In this document: positions 58,077-64,000 of the stretch, one piece after another
Position numbering within the stretch: position 1 is the stretch's first letter
How the letters are laid out: every line of letters starts with the position of its first letter
Origin: a bacterium
GTDB lineage: Bacteria; SZUA-182; DTGQ01
Assembly (NCBI GenBank): GCA_040755755.1
Contig: JBFLZW010000024.1
Coordinates: 5,388-69,387, forward strand
DNA length: 64,000 nucleotides
Direction of reading: 5' to 3'
Translations under genes and position numbers: made by a program
The notes under the pieces: generated by a model
What the model was told of the DNA's origin: nothing
Seen by the model: the letters and a program-made list of their open reading frames with translations, nothing else
Databases searched by the model: none

Positions 58077-60956
58077 TCACTCCCTGGACACCAGATACCC
58101 TTCTCCCGGCCTGATGGGGTAATTTTTGCCGCTGCACCGGCTATAAAACCCGTAGGTAGCCTCCCATTTTCCAGAGCGGGTATTGAGCCTCTGCATTTCC
58201 GCCAGTTTATTGCTGTCGGTGTAGCCTTGCAGCCTTGTAAGAACCTCAAAAGAGAGAGCCTTTGTATCTTCAATGGGAAAGGATATCCAATTCACGCCCC
58301 CGCTCAATTCAGCCCCGATTTGGGGCAGGACCGTGTCAAGTTGATAAAAATACTCCACGCTCAAGGTGAGTCTGGGTCTATCTTCCCGCAAATAAAGCAA
58401 ATATGCCTGTCCCTCTTTGATTTCGAAGTTATCGCCGCCGGGAGCGGAAGACAGCCAGCGAGAGACTGTTCTGGGGTTTTCCTGCCAGAGAGCATGGGCC
58501 GCCCCTGCCAGGGAATGCATGAGCTGGTATGAGGTGCTGCCTTCAGCCGGAACCTTTCCCGGATATCCGAAGAGGTTCAATCCTGCCTTGAGATCGATGG
58601 ATGTCTGTTCTTCAAGCTGCAAGGCCTGATAGCTTCGGATTTTCTTCCCTTCGGCATTCAGGAAAATCAGATCGTACCGGCCAGCCGGAAGATCCGGCGG
58701 GAGACGAAACCGGATGCTGTTCGGATCCTGACGGTAACCGGGAGCCGTGCCGGGATTTTCAAGCTCAAGGCTTTGGGGAGCCGGATAGATATCGAACCCG
58801 CCAAATCGATTCCCGGCATAAATATACTTCTGGTCAGCCGCAACGATATTGGCACCCTGAGAAACCGGTATATTATCCAGTTTAGCGGGAGATGAAGGAT
58901 TAGATATATCCATGATCCATATGCCATTCGAATTTCCGGCTGCATAGAGGAAATTTCCCGAAACGGCGCAATCTGCCAGGTATTCATTCGGGAATTCCAC
59001 CTTTCGGCTGAGTATTGGATCGCTTTTTTCAGCTACGTTAACTACCATGATGCCATAGCTTCCGTTAACCAGGTAGGCGTAATTACCTTTAAGCCCGACA
59101 TCCAGAACAAGAGCGGGAGAGAGTGAGAGTGATGAGGTTGAGGATGATTTTGGAGGGATTATCTGAGGTTTTCCCGGATCGGAGACATTGATCGTCCATA
59201 ATCCATCCTTTCCACCGGCGACATAGGCCACATCATTCTGCACCACGATATCCTGAGGCATCGAGCCCAGGGTCAATTCTCCCCTGGGGGTACGGTTAAG
59301 ACCGGGATTTATTTGAAAAATATGCAGCCCTTTGATCAGGCTCAGCAGGTAAAGGTAATTACCCTGAATCGTGAGAGACTGAATCTGATCATCCTGGCGG
59401 ACGGGTTGTTCACCAGGCAAAATAACCTTATGATCAGCGGAAAGCTTGAACAGACAAAGGTTGGAACCATTGGCCAGATACAGTCCATTCCGGGAAACAC
59501 AACAGTTCGAGACCAGAACGGTATCCCAGCCGGTATTTGCCTTTTCCAGGGAGCAGTCGATGCGGGGATTCCACGGGTCGGCTATGCTAACGGCTTTCAG
59601 TCCCTGCCTGCCCATTGACAGGTAAGCATGATCTTCGGATACAGTCACCCCCCAGATATCGCCTCTCATGGGCAAATGCCCGATAGAAGTGCACATATGA
59701 TATGGCTGGATATCCAGTAATGCCAGGCCGGCATCGCCGTTGGCGATCAGTACATAGTCTCCCGTCTCATCGTCGGTCCTTATGGAGATTGCATTCCCCT
59801 GCGTAGAGATATGATGGCGAAAGATGGGATTTGATGGCAGAGAGATATCAACCAGATCCAGACCGGATGTCCCGGCGGCAACGATGGCCAGGTTCTCCCG
59901 CATAGCTATCGATTTTCTCCCGTCCGGCAAGGGAAGGCGATATACGACCGACGGGAACTCAGGATTATCCACATCCACCACATACAGACCGTAGCGGCTG
60001 TCAACGAGATAGGCATATCGGTTGTCCTTGATTTTCACATCCACAATATTGGGAAGGTAGGCAGGGACATTCGGATCGATCAGGCGGTTTGTGTCCAGAG
60101 GTTCCAGGACCGACTTCGATGATTCGTGAACGATTTGGGCTGAGCCGCTGTTGGCAATATAGATATACCGTTCATGGGTACGGGGATGAACCTGGACATC
60201 CAGACTGAAAGGAGATAAGATATCCCAGGTTATTGGAGATGTCAGCAGAAAAGAAAAGCCCTTGCCGGGAGACCAGTCATAGATCTTCAACCCTGATTTC
60301 CAGTTGGTGAGGTAGACTCGCCGCTCTTGCGCTACTGGCAAACCATCCTTATCTCCAAGGTGAATCCCATAGGTCAGGGAATCTGCGAGCAGGGCTTTCC
60401 TGCTGGGCAATAAGGGGTTAGAAACATCAATGACCCAAAGGCCTTTCAAAAGATCGGTAATAAAAAGGTAATTATCTGAAATTTTTATGCTTTGTAAAGA
60501 TTTACTGAAGCCCGGATCCTGAAATGTCTTTTTTATCTCCAGGTGGTTAGGGTCACTGACATGAATAATCAGGATTTTGGAATAATCGGCGATAGCATAG
60601 ACATAAGGGTCTCGAAAATCAAGTGCGGTAATTGAGCTTTGCTGGCTCCCCGCTCCGGAAATTACACTCCGGATATGGGGATAAGATGGGGTAAGAATAA
60701 CTCTTGAAATCTGATCGAGGCCGCTCCCCCTGGCAGTTATCAGATGACTGCCAGATTGAGTCATGGTGCAGGGCTCGATGGTATTTATTCTGGCGGTAAA
60801 GCCCTGGGCTTGTGCAGATCGATCAGCACAGTCAGGCAGGGTGAGGAGAAATATCAGAAGGGATATGAAAATACAATAAGCTGGTTCCCAAAAGATCCGC
60901 ACAGAGGGTAAAGATATCCCTTGTCCTTGATGCGTCCAGATCCGCGTAGTCACCAT
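58077..60956 (-). CDS. large exported LVIVD-type beta-propeller protein
   Basis: 959 residues with a hydrophobic N-terminal segment (about 27-48). Then follow more than ten LVIVD-like repeats, each with a sequence such as YVYAIADYSKILIIHVSDPNHLEI, YLFITDLLKGLWVIDVSNPLLPS, YAYLVDSRYGLYVVDVDNPEFPS, YAYLVNGSYGIMVVNVAEKSDP, typical of PF08309-type surface propellers. The C-terminal part (about 760-959) has two copies of a GLNLFGYP / GVNWISFP module with the ends GQAYLLYL and GEGYLVSR. Probably a surface-exposed binding protein; ligand unknown. No close partner. Confidence 0.82.
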   Translation of the reverse strand: MVTTRIWTHQGQGISLPSVRIFWEPAYCIFISLLIFLLTLPDCADRSAQAQGFTARINTIEPCTMTQSGSHLITARGSGLDQISRVILTPSYPHIRSVISGAGSQQSSITALDFRDPYVYAIADYSKILIIHVSDPNHLEIKKTFQDPGFSKSLQSIKISDNYLFITDLLKGLWVIDVSNPLLPSRKALLADSLTYGIHLGDKDGLPVAQERRVYLTNWKSGLKIYDWSPGKGFSFLLTSPITWDILSPFSLDVQVHPRTHERYIYIANSGSAQIVHESSKSVLEPLDTNRLIDPNVPAYLPNIVDVKIKDNRYAYLVDSRYGLYVVDVDNPEFPSVVYRLPLPDGRKSIAMRENLAIVAAGTSGLDLVDISLPSNPIFRHHISTQGNAISIRTDDETGDYVLIANGDAGLALLDIQPYHMCTSIGHLPMRGDIWGVTVSEDHAYLSMGRQGLKAVSIADPWNPRIDCSLEKANTGWDTVLVSNCCVSRNGLYLANGSNLCLFKLSADHKVILPGEQPVRQDDQIQSLTIQGNYLYLLSLIKGLHIFQINPGLNRTPRGELTLGSMPQDIVVQNDVAYVAGGKDGLWTINVSDPGKPQIIPPKSSSTSSLSLSPALVLDVGLKGNYAYLVNGSYGIMVVNVAEKSDPILSRKVEFPNEYLADCAVSGNFLYAAGNSNGIWIMDISNPSSPAKLDNIPVSQGANIVAADQKYIYAGNRFGGFDIYPAPQSLELENPGTAPGYRQDPNSIRFRLPPDLPAGRYDLIFLNAEGKKIRSYQALQLEEQTSIDLKAGLNLFGYPGKVPAEGSTSYQLMHSLAGAAHALWQENPRTVSRWLSSAPGGDNFEIKEGQAYLLYLREDRPRLTLSVEYFYQLDTVLPQIGAELSGGVNWISFPIEDTKALSFEVLTRLQGYTDSNKLAEMQRLNTRSGKWEATYGFYSRCSGKNYPIRPGEGYLVSRE

Positions 60957-61141
60957 ACTTTTTATATATCCGGTAATTATTCCATTCCGCGATAAAATAT
61001 GTCATATTCATGAAAAAGTAATTCGATAAAGAGAAATAAAAGCGGCAATCATCTATGACTAACAGTTTAGGGGCATATCTATAATTTATGCAATACAGGT
61101 GCCAATACAGCCGAGTGAACCTGAAAGCCCAATTCGGGCAA

Positions 61142-61405
61142 AGGAGCCAGGAGTCAGGAGTCAGAATGGGCATACCCCCAATCCTAAGATGAGACAAACA
61201 GGAGGGACTGACCTGAATCAGTAAGGGCAGAGTAAACGTGAGTGGGGAAGAGGAGGAATTATGACTTTTCTTTCCTACCTATGCAATTTTATACATAATC
61301 AGGAATCAATGGCTGGTTTGAAAGAAGTGGTTAGCGATCAATGGTCATCAGAATTTCAGAATAAAGACCTTCTCTTATCCTGACTCCTGACTCCTGACTT
61401 CTGAG
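61142..61405. repeat. heptamer-repeat element with inverted ends
   Basis: Left part GGAGTCAGGAGTCAGAATGG (about 61149-61168) and right part with CTGACTCCTGACTCCTGA (about 61380-61398), with GTGGTTAGCGATCAATGGTC near 61329 in between. It fills most of the 60957-61411 gap, which has no other supported feature. The right part touches the end of kaiB. Confidence 0.75.
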
Positions 61406-61411
61406 TCTCTA

Positions 61412-61687
61412 TTACCATTGCCGTATAGCGAGTCTCCCAAGGACCTGCTCTCTGTTGGACAGATCACCGATGATACGTTCCCCGGGGGATGGCAGCTTTT
61501 TAATGAGGGTCGGTGTAGCAATAATTTTTTCTTCGGCTGTTGCCTCAGGATGTTCCAGGAGATCGACGATGGTCAATTCGTAATTCCCCTGCAATTCATC
61601 CTCACAGATGCGGCGCAGGTTTTCTATTGCACGCTGTGATCTTACCGTATTGTCGAAAACATAGAGCTCAAATATATATTTATCCAT
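61412..61687 (-). CDS. kaiB: KaiB-like protein
   Basis: 91 residues from ATG 61687 (GGGAG 7 nt upstream), preferred over ATG 61711. Sequence YIFELYVFDNTVRSQRAIENLRRICEDELQGNYELTIVDLLEHPEATAEEKIIATPTLIKKLPSPGERIIGDLSNREQVL is a clear KaiB match, with the ATPTLxKxLPxPxxRIIGDLS block. KaiB has a thioredoxin-like fold and changes fold to bind KaiC in cyanobacteria. No KaiC is in the window. It is the third gene of a histidine kinase - response regulator - kaiB operon, 35 nt after the regulator, suggesting a role in stress signalling or timing. Confidence 0.93.
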   Translation of the reverse strand: MDKYIFELYVFDNTVRSQRAIENLRRICEDELQGNYELTIVDLLEHPEATAEEKIIATPTLIKKLPSPGERIIGDLSNREQVLGRLAIRQW

Positions 61688-61722
61688 TTGGTATCTCCCG
61701 GTGTCGTGCAAGGGTGAAGCGG

Positions 61723-62100
61723 CTACATCTGCGTTTCCAGGATATCTCTGGTTACCGAAAGGATCTGGGCGCTGTCTATTGGCTTGCTCAGGATCTCAAA
61801 TTGAAGTCCTTCCTCTCTGGCAGCCTTAAGCTGGGTGAAATATTCGTTGTAAAAGGCTGTTATAATATAGATGGGAATATCCTGATCTATTTTTCTCAGC
61901 TCCCGCAAAGTTCTGATACCGTCCCAGCCTGGCATCTTGAGATCGAGAAAGATCAGGTTATACTTATTTTCCTTCTCCATTACGACTCCCTTTTCGCCGG
62001 ATTCCGAAGTGTGTACCTGATAATCCGTATCCTCAAGGGCGAGGGTAAATGAATCCCGTATCCCCTTACTGTCATCAATTACCAAAATACGTTTACTCAT
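61723..62100 (-). CDS. single-domain CheY-like response regulator
   Basis: 125 residues: receiver domain only, with acidic pair IDD at 9-10, phospho-accepting Asp in IFLDLKMPG near 53, conserved Thr/Ser in YIITAF and Lys in LSKPID. No output domain, so it signals through protein contact. ATG overlaps the stop of the histidine kinase gene (ATGA). KaiB is encoded just after. The regulator is the likely phosphorylation target of the kinase. Confidence 0.93.
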   Translation of the reverse strand: MSKRILVIDDSKGIRDSFTLALEDTDYQVHTSESGEKGVVMEKENKYNLIFLDLKMPGWDGIRTLRELRKIDQDIPIYIITAFYNEYFTQLKAAREEGLQFEILSKPIDSAQILSVTRDILETQM

Positions 62101-63878
62101 TGGAAACCCTCCTTCTGTCTCTCGATCGGCAATAAAACCTGAATTATGGTTCCTGATCCCAGGCTGCTTTTACAGATTATTTTTCCTTTATGTGCTGCAA
62201 TAATGTTGTGGCAGATGGAAAGGCCCAGGCCGGTTCCCTCTCCCGTAGGTTTAGTCGTGAAGAAAGGATCAAATATCCTTTCCAGATTTTCCGGTGCGAT
62301 ACCGCAGCCGTTATCGGCGATTGCCACCTCAACCCAATCATCCTCACGGGCAATGTTTATGCGTATCTCCTGTCTTTCTTTCCCCTTTACGGCATCCAGG
62401 GCATTACTGATCAGGTTGAAAAATACCTGCTGGATGTTATTTACATTCATCCAGACCTGCGGTAAATCTTCAGCTATATCTTTTATCAATACAACATTCT
62501 GCTTCTCCAGACGGTAAGACATCAGCTTTAAAACTCTGTCAAGCGGTTCAACGCAGCTTCCCTTCTGGCATCTCTCTTCTCCTTCATCCTCCCGCCGTGA
62601 AAAAGTCAAAAGGTTTTTTACCACGTCTATACACTGCTTCGTCTCGTTTTCGATGTCGAGAAGTATCTGGTATTTCTGATCATTGCAAGAGGTGTGTTTA
62701 ATGCAATATTGAGTATAGTTGAGTATACTCATCATCGGATTATTCATCTCATGCGCCACACCGGCAATCATGGTACCTAAGGCATTCATTTTTTCCGACT
62801 GGATAAGCTGATTCTGAGATTCTTTGAGCTTCCCATGGGTCGCTTGAAGTACCTCATAAGCATCCTTAAGCTCTTTTTGAGCCAGTATGCGGTCCTGAAC
62901 CTGCCGGGTAAGCTGTTTATTGGCACTTTCCAGATCGGCTGTACGCTCCTGCACCAGTTGCTCCAGATAATCCTGATACTTTTTCAGTTCCTGTTCCATC
63001 CGTATCCGCTCGTCGATCTCATGATGAGCTACATTGAGCTCGGAAAGCCCCTGCATGGGGATGGCTATCAAGGGCATGACATAGCTGAAAAAATGAGCGA
63101 CATGCCCCAGGCTGAATAAAGGATCGAAAAGGTGCTTGGAAAAAGAGATGTACAGTTGGCCCCAGCAGTTGAGCAATATACTGTTCAGAATCAATCCGGA
63201 AAAGATGTCTCGTTGGGTAAGAAACCGTTTCATGACCAGGATAAAGGCAATGGCAAACAATATGGCTGAAAAAAAGTCGACTGGTCCGGCTATCAGCCTC
63301 TCTGGATAGATGATCTGCGGCAGAGGAAGCAGGAAGGCCAATGCGGTTACACTTCCGCTGACAACAAAAACACTGAGGGAAACAAGAATTGTCTCTTTAA
63401 CCTTTTCCTTGTTCGTACCCCACTGCAAATGTTCCACAAGAGGAGCCGCGATAATCATACCGGCAAGAAAACATTTACCAATGACCGAGCTGCACGGTAT
63501 AAAACGTGATAACTGAGTACTTACCTTCCCGAAGAAGGGCTCGTATGATAATATCCCATGAATGAAATCATTGCTCGCTGCTATACTGAAGCCAAGGCCG
63601 ATGAGCAGGTAATAGAGATTATTCAGCACCAGAAAGTACATGATGGAAATTACCCCCACTCCAATAGCGATAAATGTCTGCGCAATTTCAAGCAGCGTGT
63701 GGGTATTATAGGTACTTTTCCAGTGAGCGGAGTATGCCAAAGGCCCAATCAGCAAAAAAAGGACGCAAATGACAACATAAGATACGAAGTAGCCACGAAT
63801 ACTTTTCTTGCCCGGATCATACTCGTGCTGATCCGGACCCGGTATGTAGCTCTGAAGAAAAGACTTGTTTTGTGACAT
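62097..63878 (-). CDS. membrane histidine kinase with N-terminal multi-helix sensor
   Basis: 593 residues from ATG 63878; the longer frame to 63992 is translated repeat DNA. N-terminal seven or eight membrane helices ([17 protein letters not shown] in the loop, MASE3-like). A coiled coil follows (about 285-350), then HisKA with [17 protein letters not shown] (His376 in this numbering) and an HATPase domain with [18 protein letters not shown] and [10 protein letters not shown]. It autophosphorylates and should signal to the adjacent regulator. Stop overlaps the regulator's ATG. The upstream region carries part of the 18-bp inverted-repeat element. Confidence 0.92.
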   Translation of the reverse strand: MSQNKSFLQSYIPGPDQHEYDPGKKSIRGYFVSYVVICVLFLLIGPLAYSAHWKSTYNTHTLLEIAQTFIAIGVGVISIMYFLVLNNLYYLLIGLGFSIAASNDFIHGILSYEPFFGKVSTQLSRFIPCSSVIGKCFLAGMIIAAPLVEHLQWGTNKEKVKETILVSLSVFVVSGSVTALAFLLPLPQIIYPERLIAGPVDFFSAILFAIAFILVMKRFLTQRDIFSGLILNSILLNCWGQLYISFSKHLFDPLFSLGHVAHFFSYVMPLIAIPMQGLSELNVAHHEIDERIRMEQELKKYQDYLEQLVQERTADLESANKQLTRQVQDRILAQKELKDAYEVLQATHGKLKESQNQLIQSEKMNALGTMIAGVAHEMNNPMMSILNYTQYCIKHTSCNDQKYQILLDIENETKQCIDVVKNLLTFSRREDEGEERCQKGSCVEPLDRVLKLMSYRLEKQNVVLIKDIAEDLPQVWMNVNNIQQVFFNLISNALDAVKGKERQEIRINIAREDDWVEVAIADNGCGIAPENLERIFDPFFTTKPTGEGTGLGLSICHNIIAAHKGKIICKSSLGSGTIIQVLLPIERQKEGFQ

Positions 63879-63907
63879 GTTGGGACGTGTCCTGCTGTAT
63901 CTTGAGA

Positions 63908-63953
63908 GAATGGCACTTACATAAGAATTAGTAATTCTCCCGCAGAGACGCTG
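63908..63953. repeat. partial copy of the 120-bp inverted-repeat element
   Basis: GAATGGCACTTACATAAG (63908-63925) and about 28 more bases match the left end of 5209-5328. The right end would be beyond the window. It lies 30 nt upstream of the histidine kinase start and reads through into its longer frame. Confidence 0.8.
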
Positions 63954-64000
63954 AGACGCAGAGGATATCATTGAAAAGTAAAAGTAAAACAAGTTCCTCC

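Noticed and set aside
63879-63992. 38-codon N-terminal extension of the histidine kinase
   Set aside because: It is translated from the inverted-repeat element and has no membrane-sensor sequence; ATG 63878 fits the family better.

Overview
This 64 kb window looks like chromosomal DNA of a diderm (Gram-negative) bacterium. It encodes a TamA/BamA-type Omp85 protein with TamB, a PagL-like lipid A deacylase, several LPP20-type lipoproteins and lipobox signal peptides. Base composition is near 50% G+C and most genes have good AGGAGG-type ribosome binding sites. No ribosomal RNA or phylogenetic marker is present, so I do not name a phylum. The mixture resembles environmental deltaproteobacterial or candidate-phylum genomes, but that is only an impression. 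No CRISPR array, prophage or full-length insertion sequence was seen.

Layout. Positions 1-6.0 kb hold cell-envelope genes: two tandem paralogues sharing a BamE/SmpA-like C-terminal domain (one fused to a caspase-like peptidase), then two LPP20-family lipoproteins, one with FlgO-like and DUF4384-like regions. Positions 6.0-10.1 kb hold an M32 carboxypeptidase missing its N-terminus and an unusual M1 metallopeptidase fused to an Omp85-like beta-barrel. Positions 10.1-15.7 kb carry pagL-like, a CBS-containing family II pyrophosphatase, an SH3-domain protein, three tRNA genes (Leu, Cys, Gly) with a half-length GT9 gene between them, a nitroreductase and a DksA/TraR-like zinc-finger protein. Positions 15.9-21.7 kb are the tamA-tamB pair.

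From 21.9 to 56.7 kb lies a long exopolysaccharide/capsule locus, mostly on the minus strand. It has five GT4 and one GT2 glycosyltransferases, two FemAB/GNAT-like transferases, two asparagine-synthase-type proteins (one lacking the glutaminase cysteine), an SDR, a Gfo/Idh/MocA-SDR fusion, an ATP-grasp enzyme, a PLP decarboxylase, an O-antigen ligase, a CapA phosphoesterase, a MOP flippase, a NodB deacetylase and a possible secreted polysaccharide-binding or lyase protein. The mix recalls exosortase-associated EPS loci, although no exosortase, Wza/Wzc or initiating transferase is in view. A secreted Pro/Thr/Trp-rich protein inside the locus has a perfect sigma-54 promoter match upstream.

The EPS locus is broken up by an accessory zone (35.7-43.6 kb) of small defence/addiction-type genes: two nucleotidyltransferases, a GHKL ATPase with a DUF4325 partner, mazEF-like, relBE-like and other antitoxins. 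Many are broken in recognisable ways: an in-frame TAG in a transglutaminase-like gene, an in-frame TGA in mazF, a 164-bp MITE with a 9-bp target duplication in a small gene, and frameshifts in a nucleotidyltransferase and an antitoxin.

The right end (57-64 kb) holds a coiled-coil protein with an internal 54-bp tandem repeat, a large LVIVD-type beta-propeller exoprotein, and a histidine kinase - response regulator - KaiB operon. Intergenic DNA across the window is rich in dispersed repeats: heptamer arrays, CACAGAGACAC-type inverted repeats, CTCCCC/GGGGAG hairpins and a 120-bp element with 18-bp terminal inverted repeats.
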